A stretch of 64,000 bases of DNA from Gracilaria gracilis. Lineage: Eukaryota > Rhodophyta > Florideophyceae > Gracilariales > Gracilariaceae. A program made the translations under genes and the position numbers. The notes under the pieces were generated by a model. The model did no database searches. It had not been told where the DNA came from and saw only the letters and a list, made by a program, of their open reading frames with translations. This document shows, one piece after another, positions 1 to 9,013 of the stretch (the first letter of the stretch is position 1; every line of letters starts with the position of its first letter). Location: the NCBI GenBank assembly GCA_030374805.1, contig JARGSG010000006.1:248001-312000 (forward strand), written 5' to 3'.

Positions 1-655
1 GGTGCCGATAAGGCTACTAACAGTGACTGGATTATTGACTCTGGTGCGACTGCACACATGACGTATGATGACTCGATGTTCCAACGTATGAGAGCAAGGT
101 GTCCTCTGGCGTGAGTATCGGCAATGATTCCAAACTAGAGTCTGTGGGTCGCGGTAGTGTGGAGCTTAATCTGACTGTGGAAGGCGCCAAACGTAAGTGC
201 AAACTGAAACAGGTGGTGCACGTGCCATCCTTACGGTTCCACCTGCTTTCAGTGTTGGCGATCTGTGATCTGGGCTGCAAGGTAGTGTTTGAAAGAGAGA
301 AGGTATGTGTTTACAAAGGGTCGAAAGTGGTTGCCTCCGGGTGCCGTTTCAAAGGCCTCTACTACCTTCGCACTGCAGCCGAACAGCGTACAGATGTGGA
401 CAGCGCCCTTGTGTCAGATCTGTCTCTTTGGCATGCTCGAATGGCTCATGCGAATGTGGAAGGCATTAAGCAGATGGCTCGCAATGAGGTTGTATCAGGG
501 CTGAATGTGGATTTGGCACAGAAGCTGGATGTGTGTGGCTCGTGTGTAGTAGGAAAGGCAATGGGTGCTCCGACTCCCAAGCAAGGGGGGGAACGAGCAG
601 AACACGTACTGGACCTTGTCCACTCGGACGTTTCAGGACCAGTAAGTGTGGAATC
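1..655 (+). pseudogene. Copia-B pol fragment: protease, pre-integrase zinc finger, start of integrase
   Basis: The fragment enters from the left edge. Codons 1-37 read protease sequence with the catalytic DSGA at bases 37-48. A one-base deletion near 84-90, judged against the second B copy at 47694-48893, shifts the frame. The reading then continues from about 99 with LLSV-type protease C-terminal sequence, a pre-integrase zinc-finger region (LWHARMAH about 427-450, C-X2-C about 535-546) and the first integrase block HSDVSGP (about 621-640). It stops exactly at the first base of an LTR at 656. The family normally continues with integrase core, RT and RNase H, all absent. Read into the LTR, the frame stays open to 938, but that extension is LTR DNA and not a real fusion. 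Confidence 0.85.
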
Positions 656-1369
656 TGTTGATGTTGGGACATGGTCGAGTGCCTGTCAGTCCCTCAGGTT
701 GGTCTCGGACTACTTGGAAGCAAAGTTACAGGGGACGAGTGGCACTTTTGGGCACCCTCTTCGCAAAAGCGCATATGCGCCTCTGCTCAACCCCAACGTG
801 AAACGGCAATATGATTGGCTACTGCAAATGTCCTTGTGCAACGTGGTGTCTACAAGTGCCATGGATTGTATGGAGAGTTATGGTGGCATGTGCCAAGTGG
901 AGCTCTGTGATTGGACGAGGCTTAGAGTAGTAGACTAACTATGCAGATAGCGAGGATGTGCGTTTCTAGGCTGGAATGGGCGGTTTTGCATGCAATATGC
1001 GATTCTGGGCTGCGCAAGGCGGTTGTAGTGCCGCCATGCAAATTGATGATTTTTTAGATCTGGTTCTGAATCAAAGGACTGGCAATGGATTTGTAGTGTT
1101 GATTGATTTAGTTATTTGAAATTGTTGTACTCTAGTTTGCGCGCGCTTTCCGTGTACAACTGCACACACGTGCAACTTGTAACGACCGCCGTCGTCGCTT
1201 GCTGCGACGACGGTGAAGCGCGCACTAGGGTATTTGTAGGTTGCGATCGACGACCCTCGAGTAAACGGGTCGACCCAAGGCCGTCAACCTTCACTTGTTT
1301 TACTTTCTCTTTCTTCCATATCCATCTCTACTTACTTCCCTTTCTACCCTACCTGCGTGCGTAACGTTA
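656..1369 (+). repeat. LTR 1 (Copia-A)
   Basis: It begins TGTTGATGTTGGGACATGG directly after the broken B fragment. I end it at GCGTAACGTTA because other copies diverge after this point (for example 47693/47694) and a primer-site-like stretch follows. The last three bases are inferred. Two inverted CCAAT motifs (ATTGG at 814-818 and 910-914) and a perfect palindrome GCGCATATGCGC (769-780) lie in the presumed U3. LTR 1 differs from LTRs 2-4 at a few positions, including an intact palindrome and GAGTGG in place of GATGGG. Confidence 0.9.
1189..1240 (+). promoter_or_regulatory. LTR hairpin plus TATA-like core promoter candidate
   Basis: CCGTCGTCGC (1189-1198) and GCGACGACGG (1204-1213) form a perfect 10-bp stem with loop TTGCT. 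About 17 bases downstream lies CTAGGGTATTTGTAGG (TATTTGTA at 1231-1238), conserved even in the distant C-type LTR at 61647-62390. A TATA-like role is inferred from this conservation and its position mid-LTR; no transcript start can be read from sequence. Confidence 0.4.
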
Positions 1370-1383
1370 AATTTTGGGCCCAG
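1370..1383 (+). other. Degenerate half-tRNA primer-binding site
   Basis: AATTTTGGGCCCAG lies immediately after the LTR. Copia-type elements can prime from the anticodon half of initiator tRNA-Met, whose complement is GGTTATGGGCCCAG. C and D copies here match it 14/14; this copy matches 11/14, with mismatches at the LTR-proximal end. Same sequence in units 2-4 and E. Confidence 0.65.
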
Positions 1384-1780
1384 AGCGTCGACAACTTGCA
1401 GACGTCGCGCTCATTTCTTACTTACTACGTTTCTTTGGATTCAAGAAGTTTTCCTATCTGCGTTAGAGTACCCCGCTGCTTTCTCTCTGGCGCATGGTGA
1501 ACACATATCGCGTTTGTTAGTAACCCGCCGGCTCGAGACAAGGGAGACCGCAAATCCTGCTCTGCGTCCGTGGAGTACGGAGGTCGATGAAACGGGCTTG
1601 GAAGCGTAGGAGCGACCGTACTGCGCCGAAAGACCGAGCTACTTTCTTGTAAGAGACCAGCAAGGGTTTAACTGGGGAACGTGTATCTCGACTAGTACCC
1701 TCCTTGGGACGTCTCGTAGGGACTAACAGCGCCTCGCTCTGAAGTACGCAGAGCTTGGTAGGTGATCAAATCGTGCCTCA

Positions 1781-1817
1781 CCCGGGGAGAGTAACCGGGC
1801 ACCAGGGGTTCGGACCC
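1781..1817 (+). other. Conserved leader hairpin pair
   Basis: Hairpin I is CCCGG (1781-1785) / CCGGG (1795-1799). Hairpin II is GGGT (1806-1809), loop TCGG, ACCC (1814-1817). The same pair occurs in the C leader (17883-17921), the B leader (49067-49103) and the D leader (about 60373-60421). In C both stems have compensating changes (CCTGG/CCAGG and AGAGGT/ACCTCT). Confidence 0.55.
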
Positions 1818-1878
1818 ACAGGGTAGCGGAGGTAGTTTCTCCTGTCAGTGCGCCCGCTTTAGAAGTATCATCATCATT

Positions 1879-2280
1879 CCGGGTTCGAGTTGTACCTCAC
1901 CCGTGAGCTTGCTCCAGGCGTCGAGTCTCCGAACTCCGCCTGTGATCGCGTACGGGACGCGTCCCGACGAGCGTTGCAGACTACCCCACAGTCTCCGCTG
2001 GCGTCCTCGCTGTTGATTGTTGAGCTTGACTCCACTCCAGCCCCTCCTTTATTTGCTTGTGGGGAAGTGGCATTGTATCCTTCACTCTGCCCTTTCTGTT
2101 CCGGGTTGGTTGTCTCTCACCCGTGAGTATACTCCAAGCGTCGAGTTCCACTCCGCTTGTGATCGCGTACTGGACGCGTCCAGACGAGCGTTGCAGACTT
2201 CGTTACAGATTCTCCGCTGGCGTCCTCGCTGTTTAGTGTTGAGTCCTTACTCCACTCCAGCCCTACCCTTTTTTGTGACG
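1879..2280 (+). repeat. Tandem duplication inside the A leader
   Basis: Two diverged copies of a block of about 200-220 bp (about 1879-2100 and 2101-2280). Both start CCGGGTT, carry CTCACCCGTGAG, then a palindrome, GACGAGCGTTGCAGACT, CCGCTGGCGTCCTCGCTGTT and CCACTCCAGCCC. C and D leaders have one copy, so the duplication is specific to subfamily A. It recurs in units 2-4, E and the 62.6-63.6 kb leader. Confidence 0.75.
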
Positions 2281-2377
2281 GAAGAATTGTTTCCCTCACG
2301 CGGCTTCTCTCATTCCTTCGTTTCTCTTCTACTTGTGAAATCCCTTGTACTGGAGGTTGATAACTCTGTTTTGGAAC

Positions 2378-3979
2378 ATGTCGGACTCGGAAGTTGAGTC
2401 TGAAACCAACTCTGGTGTCAAGATCCCACGCTTTCATGGTAAGCGTGGGGAAGATTATACCCTTTGGCGCCATCGCCTTCGTGCCGCATGCCGAATCAAA
2501 GGTGTCTGGAACGTTGTGGTATCGAGCTCAGAGCAATCCTCAACAGCTGCTACTACCCAAGATACGGCTCCAAGTAGCTCTCAAAGCAGCTCTCGTATCA
2601 TGGCGAAACGGGAGAAAGCATGTGCTATCATTATTTGTGCACTTGGTGATTCTCCTCTACGAGTTGTAATGGATGTTGATGATGATCCGGGACGCATGCT
2701 TGAACTGCTCGATGCACGCTACGCCTCCAATCGCACAGTCTCTCGGATCGCCGTACAAACGCAACTATTCCGTATGTCGTACAGTGGTCAGAACATGTCA
2801 GAATATGTGGACCAGTTCACTGCCCTGTTCTCGCAGTTGGATCGCATGGGCAAGGACGCTGCTATTCCGGAATCTCACAAGGCCCCGATGCTACTTGCCT
2901 CTATTGACCCCAGCTGCTCATTGGAGTCCACGGCAGCCGCACTTCGCACCAAGGACATATCTGATCTTACTTGGGACTATGTTGCAACAACTCTAATTGA
3001 CGAGTATAATGCACGACAGATGGTTTCGGGAAGTTCTGGTCGCACTCGCACTCGCAAGAAAGGCAAGACCAAAGGCTCTGGAAGCTTCAAATCCTCTTCC
3101 GGCCCTGTCAGTCTGGACCACAAGGACGGTGACAACTCAGATGGTCACACCCACAACGAGTCTTCGGGGCGTGCGTATGCTGCCGCTACCAGCAATGGTT
3201 ACCATTGTACCTTCTGTGATCGTGATGGACACACTGTTGATCGATGTCACATGAACCCTGACAACCCTGACAATCACTTGCCCAAGAGCATTCTTGACAA
3301 GTTGAAGGTGAGGTCTAAGGATAAACCCGGAAGTTCCAAGCCATCGACAAGGTCGTCCGGAAAGTCCTCAAAGATTGAAATCGCAGGAATGTCCGTGGAG
3401 AAGTCTACCGTACTCCCACCCGCAGAGACGGTTATGGACACATATGCAGACAGTGGTGCAACATCGCACTTCCTTTTCTCCAAGTCTATATTTGTCCCCA
3501 GTTCGTTGCATGAAGTTAACGAACGAACCATATTGCTGGCTGATAAGTCTACTGTGACTGCTACACAACGAGGTGATGTCATACTATCGTTCGAGAATGC
3601 GAACTTGCGTCTCACAGATGCACTCTTGGTTCCTGATCTCGAATATAACTTGGTGTCTGTGGGACGTATGGCTGATAAGGGCATCGAGTCTTTCTTCCGT
3701 GCTCGCGATGTGCGTCTCACGCATGTTGATGGGTTTGTTATTGGATGCGGTCAAAGAGATAAACGGTCAGGTTTGTACACTCTGCCTGATCCACTCACGA
3801 AAGTTAACTCTAGGCATGCCCTTTCTGCACGCGACAATGACTTGGCTCAACTATGGCATCGACGACTTGCGCATATCAACCCAAGAGACTTGCAGGTTGT
3901 GCACAAATATGCCAATGGAGTGCCGAAGCTGGCTCAAATGGAGGAGGTCTGTCGCCCATGCCGACTTGGAAAGTGTTGA
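2378..3979 (+). CDS. Gag-protease polyprotein, unit 1 (Copia-A, truncated)
   Basis: 533 residues. I chose the ATG at 2378 because short-leader copies start at the equivalent ATG with different upstream sequence; the in-frame ATG at 2345 lies in the leader. Residues about 10-220 are a copia-type Gag region, followed by a basic RTRTRKK stretch. A CCHC zinc knuckle (C-X2-C-X4-H-X4-C) spans residues 277-290. Aspartic protease DSGA starts at 358, and the integrase HHCC finger uses H493, H499, C525 and C528. A full family polyprotein is about 1,431 residues, so 60% is missing. The LTR-derived codons TGT TGA end the frame. The product could form particles and process itself, but cannot integrate or reverse-transcribe. 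Confidence 0.85.
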   Translation: MSDSEVESETNSGVKIPRFHGKRGEDYTLWRHRLRAACRIKGVWNVVVSSSEQSSTAATTQDTAPSSSQSSSRIMAKREKACAIIICALGDSPLRVVMDVDDDPGRMLELLDARYASNRTVSRIAVQTQLFRMSYSGQNMSEYVDQFTALFSQLDRMGKDAAIPESHKAPMLLASIDPSCSLESTAAALRTKDISDLTWDYVATTLIDEYNARQMVSGSSGRTRTRKKGKTKGSGSFKSSSGPVSLDHKDGDNSDGHTHNESSGRAYAAATSNGYHCTFCDRDGHTVDRCHMNPDNPDNHLPKSILDKLKVRSKDKPGSSKPSTRSSGKSSKIEIAGMSVEKSTVLPPAETVMDTYADSGATSHFLFSKSIFVPSSLHEVNERTILLADKSTVTATQRGDVILSFENANLRLTDALLVPDLEYNLVSVGRMADKGIESFFRARDVRLTHVDGFVIGCGQRDKRSGLYTLPDPLTKVNSRHALSARDNDLAQLWHRRLAHINPRDLQVVHKYANGVPKLAQMEEVCRPCRLGKC

Positions 3980-4687
3980 TGTTGGGACATGGTCGAGTGC
4001 CTGTCAGTCCCTCAGGTTGGTCTCGGACTACTTGGAAGCAAAGTTGCAGGGGACGATGGGCACTTTTGGGCACCCTCTTCGCAAAAGCGCATATACGCCT
4101 CTGCTCAACCCCAACGTGAAACGGCAATATGATTGGCTACTGCAAATGTCCTTGTGCAACGTGGTGTCTACAAGTGCCATGGATTGTATGGAGAGTTATG
4201 GTGGCATGTGCCAAGTGGAGCTCTGTGATTGGACGAGGCTTAGAGTAGTAGACTAACTATGCAGATAGCGAGGATGTGCGTTTCTAGGCTGGAATGGGCG
4301 GTTTTGCATGCAATATGCGATTCTGGGCTGCGCAAGGCGGTTGTAGTGCCGCCATGCAAATTGATGATTTTTTAGATCTGGTTCTGAATCAAAGGACTGG
4401 CAATGGATTTGTAGTGTTGATTGATTTAGTTATTTGAAATTGTTGTACTCTAGTTTGCGCGCGCTTTCCGTGTACAACTGCACACACGTGCAACTTGTAA
4501 CGACCGCCGTCGTCGCTTGCTGCGACGACGGTGAAGCGCGCACTAGGGTATTTGTAGGTTGCGATCGACGACCCTCGAGTAAACGGGTCGACCCAAGGCC
4601 GTCAACCTTCACTTGTTTTACTTTCTCTTCCTTCAATATCCATCTCTACTTACTTCCATTTCTACCCTATCTGCGTGCGTAACGTTA
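3974..4687 (+). repeat. LTR 2 (Copia-A)
   Basis: 714 bp, shared by units 1 and 2; its first six bases also encode the last codon and stop of the unit 1 gag. The U3 palindrome carries a change (GCGCATATACGC). The 10-bp hairpin stem is intact. It shares CTTCCATTTC near its end with LTR 4, whereas LTR 3 has CTTCCCTTTC. Confidence 0.9.
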
Positions 4688-5695
4688 AATTTTGGGCCCA
4701 GAGCGTCGACAACTTGCAGACGTCGCGCTCATTTCTTACTTACTACGTTTCTTTGGATTCAAGAAGTTTTCCTATCTGCGTTAGAGTACCCCGCTGCTTT
4801 CTCTCTGGCGCATGGTGAACACATATCGCGTTTGTTAGTAACCCGCCGGCTCGAGACAAGGGAGACAGCAAATCCTGCTCTGCGTCCGTGGAGTACGGAG
4901 GTCGATGAAACGGGCTTGGAAGCGTAGGAGCGACCGTACTGCGCCGAAAGACCGAGCTACTTTCTTGTAAGAGACCAGCAAGGGTTTAACTGGGGAACGT
5001 GTATCTCGACTAGTACCCTCCTTGGGACGTCTCGTAGGGACTAACAGCGCCTCGCTCTGAAGTACGCAGAGCTTGGTAGGTGATCAAATCGTGCCTCACC
5101 CGGGGAGAGTAACCGGGCACCAGGGGTTCGGACCCACAGGGTAGCGGAGGTAGTTTCTCCTGTCAGTGCGCCCGCTTTAGAAGTATCATCATCATTCCGG
5201 GTTCGAGTTGTACCTCACCCGTGAGCTTGCTCCAGGCGTCGAGTCTCCGAACTCCGCCTGTGATCGCGTACGGGACGCGTCCCGACGAGCGTTGCAGACT
5301 ACCCCACAGTCTCCGCTGGCGTCCTCGCTGTTGATTGTTGAGCTTGACTCCACTCCAGCCCCTCCTTTATTTGCTTGTGGGGAAGTGGCATTGTATCCTT
5401 CACTCTGCCCTTTCTGTTCCGGGTTGGTTGTCTCTCACCCGTGAGTATACTCCAAGCGTCGAGTTCCACTCCGCTTGTGATCGCGTACTGGACGCGTCCA
5501 GACGAGCGTTGCAGACTTCGTTACAGATTCTCCGCTGGCGTCCTCGCTGTTTAGTGTTGAGTCCTTACTCCACTCCAGCCCTACCCTTTTTTGTGACGGA
5601 AGAATTGTTTCCCTCACGCGGCTTCTCTCATTCCTTCGTTTCTCTTCTACTTGTGAAATCCCTTGTACTGGAGGTTGATAACTCTGTTTTGGAAC
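4688..5695 (+). other. Untranslated leader of unit 2
   Basis: Contains the degenerate primer site (4688-4701), the hairpin pair (about 5099-5135) and the duplicated block. It differs from the unit 1 leader by very few substitutions (for example GAGACAGC for GAGACCGC). No gene seen. Confidence 0.65.
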
Positions 5696-7297
5696 ATGTC
5701 GGACTCGGAAGTTGAGTCTGAAACCAACTCTGGTGTCAAGATCCCACGCTTTCATGGTAAGCGTGGGGAAGATTATACCCTTTGGCGCCATCGCCTTCGT
5801 GCCGCATGCCGAATCAAAGGTGTCTGGAACGTTGTGGTATCGAGTTCAGAGCAATCCTCAACAGCTGCTACTACCCAAGATACGGCTCCAAGTAGCTCTC
5901 AAAGCAGCTCTCGTATCATGGCGAAACGGGAGAAAGCATGTGCTATCATTATTTGTGCACTTGGTGATTCTCCTCTACGAGTTGTAATGGATGTTGATGA
6001 TGATCCGGGACGCATGCTTGAACTGCTCGATGCACGCTACGCCTCCAATCGCACAGTCTCTCGGATCGCCGTACAAACGCAACTATTCCGTATGTCGTAC
6101 AGTGGTCAGAACATGTCAGAATATGTGGACCAGTTCACTGCCCTGTTCTCGCAGTTGGATCGCATGGGCAAGGACGCTGCTATTCCGGAATCTCACAAGG
6201 CCCCGATGCTACTTGCCTCTATTGACCCCAGCTGCTCATTGGAGTCCACGGCAGCCGCACTTCGCACCAAGGACATATCTGATCTTACTTGGGACTATGT
6301 TGCAACAACTCTAATTGACGAGTATAATGCACGACAGATGGTTTCGGGAAGTTCTGGTCGCACTCGCACTCGCAAGAAAGGCAAGACCAAAGGCTCTGGA
6401 AGCTTCAAATCCTCTTCCGGCCCTGTCAGTCTGGACCACAAGGACGGTGACAACTCAGATGGTCACACCCACAACGAGTCTTCGGGGCGTGCGTATGCTG
6501 CCGCTACCAGCAATGGTTACCATTGTACCTTCTGTGATCGTGATGGACACACTGTTGATCGATGTCACATGAACCCTGACAACCCTGACAATCACTTGCC
6601 CAAGAGCATTCTTGACAAGTTGAAGGTGAGGTCTAAGGATAAACCCGGAAGTTCCAAGCCATCGACAAGGTCGTCCGGAAAGTCCTCAAAGATTGAAATC
6701 GCAGGAATGTCCGTGGAGAAGTCTACCGTACTCCCACCCGCAGAGACGGTTATGGACACATATGCAGACAGTGGTGCAACATCGCACTTCCTTTTCTCCA
6801 AGTCTATATTTGTCCCCAGTTCGTTGCATGAAGTTAACGAACGAACCATATTGCTGGCTGATAAGTCTACTGTGACTGCTACACAACGAGGTGATGTCAT
6901 ACTATCGTTCGAGAATGCGAACTTGCGTCTCACAGATGCACTCTTGGTTCCTGATCTCGAATATAACTTGGTGTCTGTGGGACGTATGGCTGATAAGGGC
7001 ATCGAGTCTTTCTTCCGTGCTCGCGATGTGCGTCTCACGCATGTTGATGGGTTTGTTATTGGATGCGGTCAAAGAGATAAACGGTCAGGTTTGTACACTC
7101 TGCCTGATCCACTCACGAAAGTTAACTCTAGGCATGCCCTTTCTGCACGCGACAATGACTTGGCTCAACTATGGCATCGACGACTTGCGCATATCAACCC
7201 AAGAGACTTGCAGGTTGTGCACAAATATGCCAATGGAGTGCCGAAGCTGGCTCAAATGGAGGAGGTCTGTCGCCCATGCCGACTTGGAAAGTGTTGA
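5696..7297 (+). CDS. Gag-protease polyprotein, unit 2
   Basis: Its 533-residue translation is the same as that of unit 1; I noticed only a synonymous-type nucleotide change near 5845. CCHC knuckle, DSGA protease and HHCC finger are intact, and the frame ends in the TGT TGA of LTR 3. Identity at this level implies recent duplication or conversion. Expression is possible because LTR and leader precede it, but this is not shown. Confidence 0.85.
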   Translation: MSDSEVESETNSGVKIPRFHGKRGEDYTLWRHRLRAACRIKGVWNVVVSSSEQSSTAATTQDTAPSSSQSSSRIMAKREKACAIIICALGDSPLRVVMDVDDDPGRMLELLDARYASNRTVSRIAVQTQLFRMSYSGQNMSEYVDQFTALFSQLDRMGKDAAIPESHKAPMLLASIDPSCSLESTAAALRTKDISDLTWDYVATTLIDEYNARQMVSGSSGRTRTRKKGKTKGSGSFKSSSGPVSLDHKDGDNSDGHTHNESSGRAYAAATSNGYHCTFCDRDGHTVDRCHMNPDNPDNHLPKSILDKLKVRSKDKPGSSKPSTRSSGKSSKIEIAGMSVEKSTVLPPAETVMDTYADSGATSHFLFSKSIFVPSSLHEVNERTILLADKSTVTATQRGDVILSFENANLRLTDALLVPDLEYNLVSVGRMADKGIESFFRARDVRLTHVDGFVIGCGQRDKRSGLYTLPDPLTKVNSRHALSARDNDLAQLWHRRLAHINPRDLQVVHKYANGVPKLAQMEEVCRPCRLGKC

Positions 7298-8005
7298 TGT
7301 TGGGACATGGTCGAGTGCCTGTCAGTCCCTCAGGTTGGTCTCGGACTACTTGGAAGCAAAGTTGCAGGGGACGATGGGCACTTTTGGGCACCCTCTTCGC
7401 AAAAGCGCATATACGCCTCTGCTCAACCCCAACGTGAAACGGCAATATGATTGGCTACTGCAAATGTCCTTGTGCAACGTGGTGTCTACAAGTGCCATGG
7501 ATTGTATGGAGAGTTATGGTGGCATGTGCCAAGTGGAGCTCTGTGATTGGACGAGGCTTAGAGTAGTAGACTAACTATGCAGATAGCGAGGATGTGCGTT
7601 TCTAGGCTGGAATGGGCGGTTTTGCATGCAATATGCGATTCTGGGCTGCGCAAGGCGGTTGTAGTGCCGCCATGCAAATTGATGATTTTTTAGATCTGGT
7701 TCTGAATCAAAGGACTGGCAATGGATTTGTAGTGTTGATTGATTTAGTTATTTGAAATTGTTGTACTCTAGTTTGCGCGCGCTTTCCGTGTACAACTGCA
7801 CACACGTGCAACTTGTAACGACCGCCGTCGTCGCTTGCTGCGACGACGGTGAAGCGCGCACTAGGGTATTTGTAGGTTGCGATCGACGACCCTCGAGTAA
7901 ACGGGTCGACCCAAGGCCGTCAACCTTCACTTGTTTTACTTTCTCTTCCTTCAATATCCATCTCTACTTACTTCCCTTTCTACCCTATCTGCGTGCGTAA
8001 CGTTA
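7292..8005 (+). repeat. LTR 3 (Copia-A)
   Basis: 714 bp, between units 2 and 3. U3 palindrome mutated as in LTR 2; hairpin intact. CTTCCCTTTC near the end separates it from LTRs 2 and 4 and matches the 5' LTR of element E. Confidence 0.9.
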
Positions 8006-9013
8006 AATTTTGGGCCCAGAGCGTCGACAACTTGCAGACGTCGCGCTCATTTCTTACTTACTACGTTTCTTTGGATTCAAGAAGTTTTCCTATCTGCGTT
8101 AGAGTACCCCGCTGCTTTCTCTCTGGCGCATGGTGAACACATATCGCGTTTGTTAGTAACCCGCCGGCTCGAGACAAGGGAGACAGCAAATCCTGCTCTG
8201 CGTCCGTGGAGTACGGAGGTCGATGAAACGGGCTTGGAAGCGTAGGAGCGACCGTACTGCGCCGAAAGACCGAGCTACTTTCTTGTAAGAGACCAGCAAG
8301 GGTTTAACTGGGGAACGTGTATCTCGACTAGTACCCTCCTTGGGACGTCTCGTAGGGACTAACAGCGCCTCGCTCTGAAGTACGCAGAGCTTGGTAGGTG
8401 ATCAAATCGTGCCTCACCCGGGGAGAGTAACCGGGCACCAGGGGTTCGGACCCACAGGGTAGCGGAGGTAGTTTCTCCTGTCAGTGCGCCCGCTTTAGAA
8501 GTATCATCATCATTCCGGGTTCGAGTTGTACCTCACCCGTGAGCTTGCTCCAGGCGTCGAGTCTCCGAACTCCGCCTGTGATCGCGTACGGGACGCGTCC
8601 CGACGAGCGTTGCAGACTACCCCACAGTCTCCGCTGGCGTCCTCGCTGTTGATTGTTGAGCTTGACTCCACTCCAGCCCCTCCTTTATTTGCTTGTGGGG
8701 AAGTGGCATTGTATCCTTCACTCTGCCCTTTCTGTTCCGGGTTGGTTGTCTCTCACCCGTGAGTATACTCCAAGCGTCGAGTTCCACTCCGCTTGTGATC
8801 GCGTACTGGACGCGTCCAGACGAGCGTTGCAGACTTCGTTACAGATTCTCCGCTGGCGTCCTCGCTGTTTAGTGTTGAGTCCTTACTCCACTCCAGCCCT
8901 ACCCTTTTTTGTGACGGAAGAATTGTTTCCCTCACGCGGCTTCTCTCATTCCTTCGTTTCTCTTCTACTTGTGAAATCCCTTGTACTGGAGGTTGATAAC
9001 TCTGTTTTGGAAC
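8006..9013 (+). other. Untranslated leader of unit 3
   Basis: Same organisation as the unit 2 leader: primer-site remnant at 8006-8019, hairpin pair near 8417-8453, duplicated block after about 8515. No gene seen. Confidence 0.65.

Larger units (their letters stand above)
1384..2377 (+). other. Untranslated leader of unit 1
   Basis: About 1 kb with no credible gene separates the primer site from the gag ATG. It contains two adjacent hairpins (1781-1799 and 1806-1817) conserved in other subfamilies, a tandem duplication (about 1879-2280) and two perfect palindromes (1954-1965, 2171-2182). Short open frames occur but are repeat DNA without recognisable protein signal. A 5' UTR with packaging or dimerisation signals is the likeliest role, by analogy with other retroelements. 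Confidence 0.65.

Noticed and set aside
99-938. A B-pol/LTR fusion protein
   Set aside because: The frame simply stays open across the LTR boundary. The upstream protease frame is already shifted, so no functional fusion is expected.
1405-1440. Oomycete-type initiator (GCTCATTTC) after the primer site as a transcription start
   Set aside because: It matches only loosely, and a start downstream of the primer site would prevent normal reverse transcription. It is not enough to name the host.
1740-1830. tRNA-like or Pol III B-box (GGTTCGGACCC) in the leader
   Set aside because: It resembles a B box, but no full cloverleaf could be drawn, and the paired changes fit a simple hairpin better.
4434-4927. 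Repeated open frames of 60-126 codons in LTRs and leaders, on both strands, recurring at the same place in each copy
   Set aside because: They recur because the DNA repeats. They lack motifs, overlap LTR or leader signals, and the frames differ between subfamilies.
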